Program-made: the position numbers and the translations under genes
Source: Undaria pinnatifida
Taxonomy: Eukaryota > Sar > Phaeophyceae > Laminariales > Alariaceae
DNA length: 64,000 nt
Reading direction: 5' to 3'
Assembly (NCBI GenBank): GCA_012845835.1
Contig: JABAKD010000006.1
Location: forward strand, 6,316,318-6,380,317
Notes under the pieces: generated by a model
What the model was told of the DNA's origin: nothing
What the model saw: the letters and a program-made list of their open reading frames with translations, nothing else
Database searches by the model: none
Shown here: positions 22,011-34,400 of the stretch, in pieces
How the letters are laid out: each line of letters starts with the position of its first letter
Position numbering within the stretch: the first letter of the stretch is position 1

Positions 22011-23094
22011 CAGGCTTTCTCATTTGACAACGTCGAGAATGTCTTGATCAAGCCCCTCTTATGCTATCAGTGATGCCTCTTAATTTGTGATACAGCAACC
22101 GCGCTTTTTGATGGCAGAAATGTGCTGCGCTGCGTAGTAAGTCGGCTGGATTGTTGTGTGAAACTCGTCGAGGAATGTCCCCGGTTCAGCGGCGGTTTTA
22201 GTGGTGTTCGTGCAGTCTCGCGCGCTCAATTGGCCCATTGATGACAAGAGCTGACGACTGATTGAGCGTCCGACGAGACCGTTTCATGCTCCGTTCGACC
22301 GTTGGTCAGTTGCCGCATCGCCTCCGCCCTGTGCGTGCCTTGGGTAAGCCTGCCACGTTGCCGGGATAAAGGAGGATGATCAATCCATAACTTCTCTGTT
22401 CCGATTGCAGGCCCGAGTATTGTAAAAGCACCCCCGGAAAGGGTGCAATCCGACGTTTCAACGAGGAGTGTTGACCGACGTCGAAGCGAAAGAGGGACCA
22501 AGACTACGGTGCGGTGCTCACGTTTAGGTTGTTTTGTGTAAGGGGCTCGGGGTCACTTGCGCGAGAGACAACCCTGTTCCATGCTGTTGAAGGCGCACAG
22601 TGCCCCATCCGCGCGTCAGAACCCGAACCAGCAATCTAATCTAACCCGATATCTCCACCCCCCCTCTACTCCCACTACTCCGCCACCGTCCCAGAAGCAC
22701 CCGGCTACGGAACGCAAGTCGGCAAAAGAGGGGTTTGCTCGCTGCACAGCAAACTGCAGTCGAGGCGAAGGGGCGAACGCTTGCTTCGTCATTGACTTTT
22801 TCCTTCTAAGCTGATCCGCCCGGCATCCGGTCCCGCCTTCTTCGGCGTTCCGTATTCCTCACGCTCGTCCCTGCTCGGAGGCATCCTCTCGCGCGACGAG
22901 GGGGTAAACAAACCTGGGTAAAGCGGTCGCCCCTCCTGCTTGCCGACCCCATGACGCTTGCGAGACCAAGTGATATAGCCGCCGTACCAACCTTCTGCCC
23001 CCGCGTAAAAAACCCGAGCGTAGAAACAGCACACGGCATGCAGCCGAGAGCTCGGGCGGTGTATCCACAACCAAGGACGGGGTACCGTTGAAGA
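22011..23094. other. Inner end of the left arm; no gene
   Basis: A frame at 22501-22226 (minus) has a right-arm counterpart at 42639-42929 (plus) in which about 35 residues around CTLSGGAFTILGPAIGTEKL are conserved. That conservation is simply that of the arms. No further evidence of coding. Confidence 0.4.
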
Positions 23095-24897
23095 CCGGGC
23101 TTCTCCGTGTTTTCCGAATGCTTCTGTATGCTAAGCTTGTGCTCCTGGCTTGCGACTCGACGTGGAAAGTTGTGCTCCGCTCAGTCTGCCCAAGCTGCTA
23201 TCGTTGCTCCCGTGTCGGCTAAGTGCTGTGCTGTTGAATTCTTCCGGTTCCATGCAGGTTTTCTGCCGAAGCAACAGTGACTATCAGTGGTATATTCGGA
23301 TGCGGTCAAAATCATGCTGACCACGTCCATCGAGACGTTGTTGTTAATCGTAATAAAGAAAGGCCACAAAAAGAAACAAACGACGGAGACCGAAACACTT
23401 AACACCCACCTGCATGTGATTGTTTTCTATTGGTTTGATCTACAATCTTGGTCTGTTATTTTGCAGTGAAGGGTCTCTATGGTTTAGGTTTTTCAACGTC
23501 TTCTAGCCTTGCTCGACGCGAACACATGGCTCACTCAGGCCCTACGTACAACAGCAGCGCCCCTGGCATCTCTTGCCGTTGTGATCGCCACGAACGGTGC
23601 TCCTGTGATTGTGCGGTTTTAATAGCGCATCCGTATGGGTGTGGCCGTGAGTAGTGTCCTATGATGGGCAAACAGAAACAGAAAAACGATGAAAAAAAGA
23701 GCCGATTAGCCCCCGCCGCAAAATATTCATGTCCATATGCAGCAGCACAGCAGAGGGCGGTACAACGGCGGCCGTGCTTCGAGCCCGTGCTATATGCGCC
23801 AATCGGCAGGTCGTACGTCTGTATGGTTGATCCATAGCAGGAAAAGAGCCACGAAAAGGCTTTCACGTTTAACGCAACCGTCCATCACACATCGTCGGAG
23901 CTCATTGGAGATTGTTGTTGTTGTGGTCGTTGCCGTTGTTGGGGCTTTTGTTTTTGCCGTTGTTTTTTTCATACTCTCGCTGGCAGGATCAAATGCCTGG
24001 TCTAGGAACAGGCTCCAGTGACTGTGGAGTGGAAAGACTCTCAGGGAGTACATAAAAACAACTGAAGAGTGGTACGGGCTGGTTCACGTAGAAACCCCAA
24101 GTGTATTCCCCGGTGAGTTTCCACGCGTATTTTCGATTCATACCGTATATTTTCGGACACGTCTTTTATGTGGCCTTGCAAAGACCTCACCCGATGTTTC
24201 ATTTGTTTGCTTGTTTTTCCCCATGATTTTTCGTCAGTTAAGATATTCCTGACAATGTGGACCACCTTAGCCCAAACATTCGCGGCGAAAAAAAAAACGA
24301 AGCACCCTCGAAGGTCAGACCCCGGAATGGGCATGTAGAACACGTGTGCAAGAGTTAAGGGTCTATCTCACAAAACCGGCGTGGACATCTTGCCTTTTTG
24401 GCGTGAAAATGACCAATACACGTTATTTCCTTCAAATGACTTTGTTTTCGTGTAGGATCCAGTTTTTCGCCAGATTCTGTTTAATGTTCAACACAGGCAG
24501 ATCAGATGTTCGATTTGATCTTCGCGAACATTTCTGCAAGCGTGCCTGGGAATACGCCCAACCGGATCGTGCAAAGTGTGGCGCATTTTGTGTTCCAGCC
24601 TACGCTTAGATTGGTACAGGCAAATGCCTATTATGGTGATAGGTTGCTTGTGGCGACCATGTCGTCTTCCGTCACATCCTCTCCTAGAGAGGTTCTCGTC
24701 CGCTGGCTGACAATGTAGCTTTCGTCCCAGTTTTCCACACAATGTGTTCGTAACAAAAACCCGACCGCTGCCCGTCACAAAACACCGGTGATAGACTGAG
24801 TGCTGTACACCGTTAAGAGGTCGTACCCCCCTAACTGGCTTGCCACACTGTGGGCAGTTAAAGATGCAGTCGTCGTTGATTTCTTTTAACGAAGTAA
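23095..24897. other. Spacer DNA, nothing recognised
   Basis: Frames up to about 110 codons, with no motif, no consistent phase and no repeat partner seen elsewhere in the window. Confidence 0.4.
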
Positions 24898-25494
24898 GTG
24901 TATTGTGGAGAAAACAAATTTACGCCGCGTTCAATCCAAGATCTGATTCTCAAGCAGATGTTGGCCAAGATTGTCGCAAATATTCTTCATTTTCTGGAAA
25001 ATCGGAAGGTCAAAAAAGAAAATGTACAAAACAGGCCCCACCTAAGACCGCCCAGGAAAAGTTTGGCTGTGATCTCCGGGAATTTTGAACTTTTGGTCTT
25101 CCAATTGTCGCCGGTCTTGCGCCTGTGTTTGAAATATATAGACCAATGCATACCTGGGTTGCAAGCACATATTTCGCTTTCGTACATACGAGCCGAGAAC
25201 GAAAGGCTCCCGATACGGACTATCAGCGAATTGGCATATTGTAACTCGTGGGAAGCACATATATATTTAAACAAGCGCATAAAAAACGCGCGCTTCGCGG
25301 GCCTTAGTATTCTCTTTTGGACTGTTAAACATGAACGTCATACCAAGTTACCGAAAGCGCTACGAAAGTATTTGCGTTTGTGCCAATATCGAAAGGGGAA
25401 ATGCCCGGCGACTTTGCAGAGACCGCGAAGTGATAGAGGGAGGGAAATGCGAAGTACGTACGCGCAAGGTGGTAGAGGATGTGCACCTAAATAA
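24898..25494 (+). CDS. 198-codon open frame, unrecognised
   Basis: The frame opens directly after an in-frame TAA and begins at GTG; the first in-frame ATG is at 24958. The peptide is basic (Lys/Arg-rich), with mixed hydrophobic segments around residues 60-85, and lacks low-complexity content. It is one of the longer non-repeat frames of the spacer and could be an exon or a gene relic. I recognise no domain and see no neighbour that suggests a role. Confidence 0.2.
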   Translation: MYCGENKFTPRSIQDLILKQMLAKIVANILHFLENRKVKKENVQNRPHLRPPRKSLAVISGNFELLVFQLSPVLRLCLKYIDQCIPGLQAHISLSYIRAENERLPIRTISELAYCNSWEAHIYLNKRIKNARFAGLSILFWTVKHERHTKLPKALRKYLRLCQYRKGKCPATLQRPRSDRGREMRSTYAQGGRGCAPK

Positions 25495-25867
25495 AGCTCA
25501 CCAGTTATTCCCCCACGGTGGTACCGCTGTGGCCAACAATAAAAAAAAACACCCGGAACCTGGTACATTTGTATCAACAGGAATAATATAAACCCCAGTG
25601 GAGGCCCACAATCTTGAACTCCTACACGTGCTTCGACCAGAGCAGAGTTATCGTAGTGTCCATTGCCTCCAGATCGACCTCGATTCCAAACGTTAATATA
25701 AATATCCAGACCTATCCAAAAGTTGCTTCCAGCCACTCTCTGTGCTAATTTGTTTGGTGCGGGCTGGCTATTACGCGGCAGTGGGAAGCAGATGCCTCGG
25801 ATTCACACACTCAGCAGCAGCAAGGAAGCGCGGATGTGCTTACCGACCACCACTCACACACCCAGTC

Positions 25868-26023
25868 ACTGAGAGTTGGATAAACACCAGAACGCAGGGG
25901 CCGCTGCAACAGCCGTAGTTTAGTAGGTAGCGCAGCAAACCATATACTGAGAGTTGGATGAACACCCGAACGCAGGAGCCGCTGCAACAGCTGTATTGCA
26001 GTAGGTAGCGCAGCAAACCATCG
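25868..26023. repeat. Tandem duplication, two copies of 78 bp
   Basis: Copies begin with ACTGAGAGTTGGAT at 25868 and 25946 and end with GGTAGCGCAGCAAACCAT; about 88% identical. Confidence 0.9.
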
Positions 26024-27930
26024 TGGTTTTTTGCCGGCGAACCGGAAGTTGATGTCTTGTATGACGGCTGTGTCACGTTGTGTTGCTTCCTCGCTTCCTG
26101 CTCGTATAATGCGTCTGTTTAGCTGTGCATTCGTTCGAAAAGCAGGTGGCGCCGAATTATGTATATCAAATCTAGAACTAATAATTTCCCTAAGTACGAT
26201 GATATGATTTCCACTACCAGGTAGACGGTATCATACCGGTAGCTGATAGTCGCCTAAGTGCTAAACCGACTTGCCGGGACTCGGAGGTTCGCCCGAGGGG
26301 CAACCTCCCCCCGCGCGGGCTGGCCCCCGATTGACCGGGGTAGGGCGGCGGGGGATCCAATGATGGACGTTCTCTGAGCTTTTGCTGCCGTCGTGGTTTT
26401 CTGACGGCCACCGGGAAGCGGATGTCGTGTTCGAATGGTTGGAATCGTGAGCGTTGTTTACTTGCTCCCTGATAGTGAACGCTGATGTTGTGCAGTGGGT
26501 TTACTGCTGTTTCGATATTCAAGTAAGTGGCGGTGGATTCTGCAAGTGGAAATGGTAGGCACAGTACCGTCGTATTATTGAGTACGATCCTAGATGATAC
26601 GGAACTTGTCGAACAGATTCGGCGGGAGTGAAAACCGGCAGTACCTGGAACCTAGAATACGGATACCAGTTTCCCATACAGCCAGCTGTAATAACAACCC
26701 AAGGTGAAAACCCACAGGCGGACACATGGTACGATAGAGGTATCAGCTTCGGTCTGTAATGGTTCTGATTGACGGCCCTCCATCCGCCAAAACCGCCTGT
26801 TTAAAGTTACATTTTTGCATAGCTTTCGTTGTAAACTATACCTGGGCATTGGTTTTTTTCCATCCGGTACCAGTCTTGTCTCTCTCATTATCAGTTGCTG
26901 GGAGAGGTCTTCAGCTGCGTAAAGGAGGAAACTCAGAAACAATGTGGTGCACCTCCGTTGCACGCGTCGGCGGTAACTCCGATGCGTTCCTCGTACAGAG
27001 GAGGCTTATTCGTAGTGCCCCGTTCTTCGAGGTCGTACTCGATCCCCAACCCTGATACACACCCTATGCTATCCACGTTCAAAAATGTGCATCCAACCCG
27101 CTGGTGTCTTCCGCTTCCGATTGATGCCGGCAACATATCACCTAAGAGCTAGAACGACTGTTAACAGCGTGACCATGAGGTGCATGTGTTTTCACTAATC
27201 CTCGGTGTGCGTAGATCAGCAAACAGTTGCGCCTTTTGCTCACGAAGGCGATGTAGGATGCTGTGTTCACCCGGTTGTCTTGCTGTTCGTTTTGAATGAT
27301 GCTCTTTGCTGGTAAACACTGCTGCTATGCGATGTGTTTGCGTTTCTTCGATAATCAACTTTCGCTCGATTCTGCATGTTCAATATACAACCACTCTATA
27401 TATTTGTTTGCGAGTGTGACGTGATGATGGTCGCCGAACCTGCTGGACCGGCGAAGCGGGATTTTGGAGTTCGCCCGAAACTTCCGCTCGCGCGCACCTC
27501 GCCCCCTGATTGGCCAAGGACGAGCCGGGCGGGGACCCTCGGCCAATAATAGGGGTGCGCGGCGAACGCAGAGATGAAATGCATATGCCTTATTTTTTTA
27601 TAGCTTGCTCTGTACATGTTCTTAGGCGTTTCAATGTTTCTCTAAACCCTATACCCTCCGTTTACGTCTCGTTCTTGCGCGGTATGGATGCTCCTACCCG
27701 CCTATCAGCGAATCGAATCCATGGCGGCCATCCACCCGCTAAGTTGAACCGCATAATTACTGCTCACGTCAGTAGTAAAACTTGCTTTACATTTATCCCA
27801 CGGGGCGCTTGGTCGGATCTCGATTACACCATTACGATATAGTTGTACCAGTGACGTCACAACATTTCTGTCGTTTCTTTGCCAGTGCTCAAGTGAACGA
27901 ACCTACACCGGACGATCTTGATCACCACTG
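26024..27930. other. Spacer DNA with a pair of weakly similar GC-rich elements
   Basis: 26267-26345 and 27450-27525 share a GGAGTTCGCCCGA-like core, a CGCGCGG block and GCCCCCGATTG-like sequence in the same order (about 65-70% by eye). They may be remnants of a small dispersed element. No gene is supported. Confidence 0.4.
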
Positions 27931-27935
27931 ATCGA

Positions 27936-28375
27936 GATGTGCGAGAATAATCCAATAGACCTGGACACCGTCAAGATACAGACTGTCTGTCCTTCCGACT
28001 GCCCTGTGCAACGCCACTCTCGGCAAGGTCAGCGAGAGGGCATATCTGCTACCTGACGCATACGAAAGGTGTCGAGATTTCCTGGACAGCCGTCCCGCTC
28101 CCCTCAGCAAACCCAGGCAAGCAAAGCAATCATTCGCTTCTCACTGTGTGACAGCCGTAGAAAGCCGCTCGGAGGATGAGCCGACATCGAAACGGCCGCG
28201 CGCAAATGGTTACCCGGTAACCGTCAGAGCGCCTGTTAACGACCATGGACCATCGTTGGGCAAGGAATCGAGGATAGGGTGGAGCGACACTCCCGTACCA
28301 CCCCGCCTTTGGCTTAGAGTGGGAAAATTACTGACGATACTCAACCTTTGGGTGGAGAAACGCTGCAGTCGATAG
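27936..28375 (+). pseudogene. Decayed coding fragment A, unrecognised
   Basis: From an ATG at 27936 a peptide beginning MCENNPIDLDTVKIQT reads well for about 16 codons. A neighbouring phase then continues as coding-like sequence from about 27985 to a stop at 28375. The longer part has mixed composition with charged blocks (ESRSEDEPTSKRPR) and little low complexity. The phase change near 27985 suggests a frameshift or a short intron. It is followed by fragments B and C on the same strand, so all three may be one broken gene. No domain is recognised in this fragment. Confidence 0.35.
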
Positions 28376-28389
28376 GTCGCCCTCTGCCC

Positions 28390-28795
28390 CGGGATGCTCA
28401 TTTCATGGCGTTGCTCCATGACCTGGCACCGTACACGGTGATAGAGACATTCAAAACGAAAGATTCATGACGGCAGTGACGCCCTAAGTGTCTTCGTGTG
28501 GGACGTACGTATCGGACAAGCAGCCAGACACGAGAACATCCTTTCTGACGTGATACTAGGTCTACAGAAGTTTTCAGCGTTAGGCAGCCGGAGTCGCGTC
28601 GTGGTTGTTGATGACCAAGGAACCTCCCCTGGGCCGGAAGACTGCTCCTCTCGCACCACCAACCGTGCCCGGTATGAAGCCACTCAACTGTCACTCCCGC
28701 ACGTCAAGAACGCCCTAAAGGTGAGCCATGTTGGTACGCTGGCATATGTTTGTTTAAACCTGTCAGGAACAATATATTATTGGATACAAGTCTAA
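28390..28795 (+). pseudogene. Decayed coding fragment B; weak resemblance to a cap methyltransferase-like fold
   Basis: One phase from about 28391 encodes a segment around HDLAPYTVIETFKTKD and stops at 28467. The adjacent phase then reads ALSVFVWDVRIGQAARHENI and continues to 28795. An aspartate-rich VWDVR strand followed by a helix with a His-Glu-Asn pattern, and later a VVVVDD strand, recalls Rossmann-type RNA cap 2'-O-methyltransferases of large DNA viruses. That resemblance is weak and rests on pattern only. The phase shift at 28460-28467 marks it as broken, or as split by a very short intron. Confidence 0.3.
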
Positions 28796-29112
28796 AAAGT
28801 TGGGGGAAGGGGGGAGTTCATAGTAACAAATTTTGTTTGCACCATCCGGCGCCTGCGGCAAGGGCGATGGCTTAAGTTTACTTCCTACAACCGACAGCAG
28901 GTTCTGTTTAGGTTCCGTTCAAATTTGCTCTTAGCTAGTGTCCATTGTAGTTTGAAGCACAACATTATGCTGTATCGTGCAAGGCGTTGCCCAATTTGAA
29001 CGAATTTAATAGCTTCCCGAGCAACAAGGAAATTGGCACGCATTGGCGTCCACGCCAGCGATGACGCACGAACAAAGAATCAGTATGCACTAGTTCATTT
29101 ACCTCGGCCTTT

Positions 29113-29640
29113 AACTGATTCAGAAGACGCCGGAGTTCCCGGTTGTCTCCGTGGCAACGTTGAGCGTGAACATGGCAGCACCTCGTCTGGTCGAGTCGGT
29201 CACCAACACTACCCCGCGGTTCTAGGAGGTCGCCTTCGACAAGTCTGCAAGCAGTGTCCACGACAGCTTCTGGGCGTACATGCTGTGCGACGGACGGCCA
29301 GTGGTGCGTTGCAACGGACGATATGTTCCCACAGGCTGTTGTGACTTGTAGCATTGGCAGCTGTACAGACACGTTTGTGTTATTAAAGACACCGCATGGT
29401 AAGAATGCCGAAGCTAACGTTACACTAACGTCAAGAAAATCAACTTGTGCCGCGTCTCAGGTTGTTCGGGACAATAAGGCAGACCCGTCGCTCCGTCATG
29501 GTCACGAGAGCAACGATCCGCGCACGCTAACCGAACCCAGCCTTTGCCGGGTGAAGAGGGCCAGGACGACGCAGGTTGCGTGTGATCCCGACGACGAATG
29601 GCACGCCTACCTCCAAGATAGGACGAGTGCTCTGATCTAA
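29113..29640 (+). pseudogene. Decayed coding fragment C, unrecognised
   Basis: A frame opening after a TAA near 29113 reads through APRLVESVTNTTPRF to an in-frame TAG (29224-29226). It continues past the TAG as coding-like sequence with FWAYMLCDGRPVVRC to about 29342. Another phase (29254-29640) then carries a Cys-containing tail ending at a stop at 29640. One nonsense codon and one frameshift in about 530 bases indicate a dead gene. The product is unknown. Confidence 0.35.
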
Positions 29641-31429
29641 ATATGCACAGCCCAACATCAATTTATTATCCAAGTACCCAATTGTAGACCGTTGCCACTT
29701 GAACGCCGGTACCTCAACAAAAAAAGTCAAAGCTCTAGCTGAGCAAGTTTTGCTGGTAAGATTTTCATGTCGTCGCTATAGGGGCAAGGACGCTTAGATG
29801 CCTTTTTCAACCTTGTTCTGCGAATAGGTCGAACTCCTCAGTTCACATCAATCGTCGGTGAACTCCGCCTACCATGCTTGACCTTCCATGGCGGGAGACA
29901 CCCAACGCTCACTCCTATTGCGTGTGTACAAGGTCACATGCATGCACGAGACAACGCTGTAGAGGTCATTTTGATCGATGTCTTAGGCGTGGGAAGTCGA
30001 CATTGCCGTCCTGTGGTCTCCCACGAACCCACCCTCAAAACCTCATGTGTATATATCCCGTTGCGGGTTGGTTGAGAGCTTTTTAAATCATAACCACACA
30101 CCAGACGCCAAACGCAGTTTTACCATTGTACCAATTGGCGCCCGTCGTAGAAATCTCCGGCGAAAGAATTAAGCACAGTACACTCACTCGGTGAATCGGA
30201 GCACCTTGTGCAACACATTTAGATGCCGGGATTGTGTCGCCTAACCCTGAGAACAAAGTACGTGGAGCACACGAGGAGACGTCGCGTCTAATCCAACTAC
30301 TAGTACTGCTGAAGTTGTCCAGTACAAAGTTTCCAACATCGCCGTCTGACAGCGGTTGTATCCGGAAGGTGGTAAGCCGTCAAGATCAGCCAATATATAT
30401 ATATAATTAGGCCAATGGACATCCGTACAGAAAAACTTTGGGTTGGATGTTAGAAAGTTACGTATCCCCCCAAACGTTCACTTTCCGTTGGAATTACGGA
30501 GGGTGTAGCCCTGAAACATACCTCGAAAAATCTCGAACGGACTGATCGCGTAAATCGTTGCACACGACACCACACATGTTGCATGACCACCGCCAGCCTG
30601 TTTAATACCCATCAACACTTGCCGCTAGATGCGCCATTGCTCTTATTTTGTTAGCAGGTTGCCTCTTGTCTGGAGTGGAAACGCCCAGCAGACATCCTTA
30701 CCCGAGCCACGAGGCTTTGGAAGCCGTTTTTTGCCGATCGGGTGCAACGCAGTCGAAAGGCCGTTTTGTTGATCGATTTTGACCCATTCGGCTCCTGAAC
30801 CGAGGCGTGTGCACGACTCCGGCTGTCACGAACGGTATGCGTAGGGTGTGCGCCGATTCCGCTTGTTGAAAAAGGCTGTAAACGCGACCTGGGAACAAGC
30901 GAAACGCGCGAGGATCATTTGGCCGTGTCCGGGAGTGAATGACTAATTCACTCTGATCTGCCTATCTGACGACATGTCCTTAACCGCCAACCGAGGCTTG
31001 GGATGAGTATTGACGCACGGTCCGTAGCCTGGTGCGTGGTGTGCCGACTTGTTTGGGCTATCAATGGTTGCCGGGCAAATGTCAAGCCACATTTTGATGG
31101 AACGTAATTGTTGCTACTCGATGCGGCGTGGATAAGACAGGACGACGAAAAAGATTCATTTGCGACAGTGTTCCAGCGTATGTACGTTTTTGGGGGGAAC
31201 GGATTGGGCTCTTTCTCGACCTCAACCTATGACGGCTGCTGTCCTGGCGTATTCCAAGGACGACAGACGCACTATGACCAGAGTCGACGTCACGGTTTCG
31301 CTGACGTCAATTTGCTAGCCCTGATGTAGTTCCTCTATGAGCCTTGGCACGGTACGTCCATCAGATATAACATCGCAAACTATTTTTTTTACAAAACAAT
31401 TTGGTGCCGAGCGTTTCAGGGGGGCTATA
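29641..31429. other. Spacer DNA, nothing recognised
   Basis: No coding frame over 75 codons with plausible content. A short (TA)n tract sits near 30394-30406. Confidence 0.45.
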
Positions 31430-34400
31430 GTAACGTTAATGTAGATATGGCAAATCAGGGGGAGGGTATCGTCTAGCGTTTCAACGAGTGGTTTGAGTAG
31501 TCAAGCGTTCGACGGGGCGGGGAGGGGTTGTAATATTTTAGGAGGATGCGTGCTGTATCGCGCTTCATGGAGGCCCTACAGCTGGAAGAGTTGCAATGTC
31601 ACCCTTGATACGAACGATACTATATCACCCTTGATATGGACCTTTGTCTCCCTTGATGGAGCACGAATATCATAAGTAGTGTGGTACCTGCATCGTGAAT
31701 TGTCGCTCAAAATATTTCCCATGATAGTTTCAGGGGGGCTATATCACCGTTGATATACATGTAGTATATTAGATGGCCGTCGTCAAGCGTTGTAGTGGAT
31801 GATTTGAATTGACAAGCGATTCACAGGGGGGGGGGGTTGATAGTATTTCTGGCGGGTGGGGGCCTATGTCAACCTTGATACAGTGTGTCGGGGGGGGGCT
31901 GTATCAGCTATCAGCTATCAGCTATCAGCTACCAGCCTTGCTATGCTGTATTGGGGGCTGGGGGGTGGGCGAGGGTGCTGTAATACAACTCATACAGTGC
32001 ATTGGAGCGTTTGGCTTTATCACCCTTCATACAGTATCAAGGAAGGGGGCTATTTCACACCTTGTGCAGAGTATCGGAGGGGGGGGGGGGGGGCTCTAGC
32101 ACCGTTGATAATATACAGGGGGCTAAATTTCACCATTGATATAGGTAACCATCCGGCTGATTGAGGGAGAGATTGGGGGGGCTATTGTTTGGCAGGGGAC
32201 GATGTCTTCCCGGGGGGACTGATATTTTTCCGAGGGGGGGCGGATATTCCTGGTGGATGGTATTTTGAAGGCGGGGGCGATACACTTCAGGGGGGGATGA
32301 TATGCTTCAGGGGGGGGGCAAATGAAGCAAAGGAGGGTGATATATTACGGGCGGGGGTGATGTATTTCATGGGGGGGTGATGTTTCAAAATGGGGTATCA
32401 CCCGTGTATCGGGGGGAGGGGGCTGTGTTGCGGTTGATACGGTGTATCGGGGGGGAGGGGGCTGTATCACCCCCCCTGATACAGTGTTTCGGGGGTGGGG
32501 GAAGGGGAGGTCTGTATCAACCCTTATACAGCGTATTGGTGGCGAGGGATCACCGTTGATCATTGACGAGGGTGGTATACTTCCCCCTTGGATGTAGGTA
32601 ATATTATGGCTGTTTGAGTGGGAGGGGGGAAGGCTAAATTTTTCAGGGGACGATATTATCCACGGGAGGTTGATATTGTTTAAGGGGGGTGACCGGTTAC
32701 TCCAGAGGGGCTAATATTTTGAAGGTCCGAGTGATATAATTCAAGGGGGGGGAGGCATGCTTCAGGGGGGGATAATATATTTCAGGATTAGGTTAATAGA
32801 CTATATATCAGCAGGATATATTTCGGGGGGGGGGGGGGGGGGGGGGGATATTTTCAAGTGGGGTATCACCCGTGATAAAATCGTGATGCAGTGTATCGAG
32901 GGGAGGCGGCTGTATCACCCTTGATACAGAGTGTATGGGGGGGGGCTTTATCACCCCTGATACGGGGCGTTGATATTATACTACCACCCGCCGATAAAAA
33001 CCAACCCCCCCTGAAATCTCCGTTTATATCACTCTTGATAGTGGAGGCTATAACACCCTTGATACAGTATATCGGGGGGCGGGGCGTATATAGCCGTTGA
33101 TACTATACTACCACCCGCCGATAAATACCACCCCTCTCTGAAATCTCCGTTTATATCACCCTTGATAGTGGAGACTATATCACCTCCGATACAGTACATC
33201 GGGGGGCGGGGGTATATAGCCGTTGATAATATACTACCACCCGCCGATAAATACCATGCCCCCCATGCAATATTATATCCCCCCCCTGAAATGTCCGGCT
33301 ATATCGCCGTTGAAACAGTGTATTGGGGGAGGGCTATATCACCCGCGATACAGTATATCGGGCGGCGGGGGGTATGTCACCGACTGAAATACATGATCCC
33401 TCCCCCTCATATATAGTTACCCCTCCTGAAATATCAGCCTATATTACGGTTGATACAGTGTGTCGGGGGGGGCCTGATACAGTTTCTTTTTTCATATTTT
33501 GTTTCCCACATTTTTACTTTCCGGCTTTCGGACAAGCCGTTGTCACAGGTGTCGTCCCTTCTCCCTCCCGGTTCGTGCCTTCAATTTTTATCGCGCATAG
33601 GGTTCAGCAATCCCACTGCTCGTCGATTTTTCATCGAGTGTTGCTAACTCACGCTCTCGCGCTTTTTGCAAGTAAATTTATGCACAAGAAAAAGTCCCAA
33701 CTAATTTATACCAGCATGCACTCGGCGGGGCTCGAACGCACGAAACTAGCCTATACCAGGCTCGAAAAAAACCTGATACGTCGCCGGGAGGGACATCACC
33801 GCCTGAAATATGTGACCCCCCCCCTCAAATATATCACCCCAATCCCTGAAATATAGTAACCCCCCCTGAAATATGTCATCCCCCCCCGAAATACCGGCTG
33901 TATCACCGTTGGTACAGTGTATCGGAGGGGGGACTGTATCACCCCTGATACAATGTATCGGCGGGCGGGGGGTAGATCACCGACGGAGAATATATTAGCC
34001 CCCCCTACTACAGGGTATCAGGGGGGGCTAATACACAGTGTATCACGGGGGAATTACATCACCCATGATTCAGTAGATAGGGGGGCAGGAGGTATATCAT
34101 CATCTGTAACATATGACCCCCGTGTGAAATACATCACCCCCCCCTGATACATTGGGGGCTATACCACCCCTGATACAGTGGGGGCTATATCACCCCTGAT
34201 ACAGTATATCACCGACTGAAATATATTATTCCCCCCTGAAATATACCACCCCCCCCCTGATACACAGGGGGCTATATCACCCCTGATACAGTATATCACC
34301 GGCTGAAATATGTGATCCCCCCCTGAAATATATCACCCCCCCCTGACACAGTGGGGTCTGTATCACCCCTGATACGGTATATCGGAATACAAGGGGGCTA

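Larger units (their letters stand above)
9735..23094 (+). repeat. Left arm of a large imperfect inverted repeat (13.36 kb)
   Basis: It matches the reverse complement of 42203-54196 along its whole length. Anchors are 9735/54196, 10242/53688, 14732/49206, 20732/44491 and 23094/42203. The sum of paired coordinates is constant near 63,931 and rises by about 1,290 across the local 635-bp triplication at 16475-18379, so the arms are collinear. Sampled segments are about 90-97% identical, with small indels. Contents are SINE-like modules, dispersed repeats and decayed frames. No intact recognisable gene is present. Confidence 0.95.
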
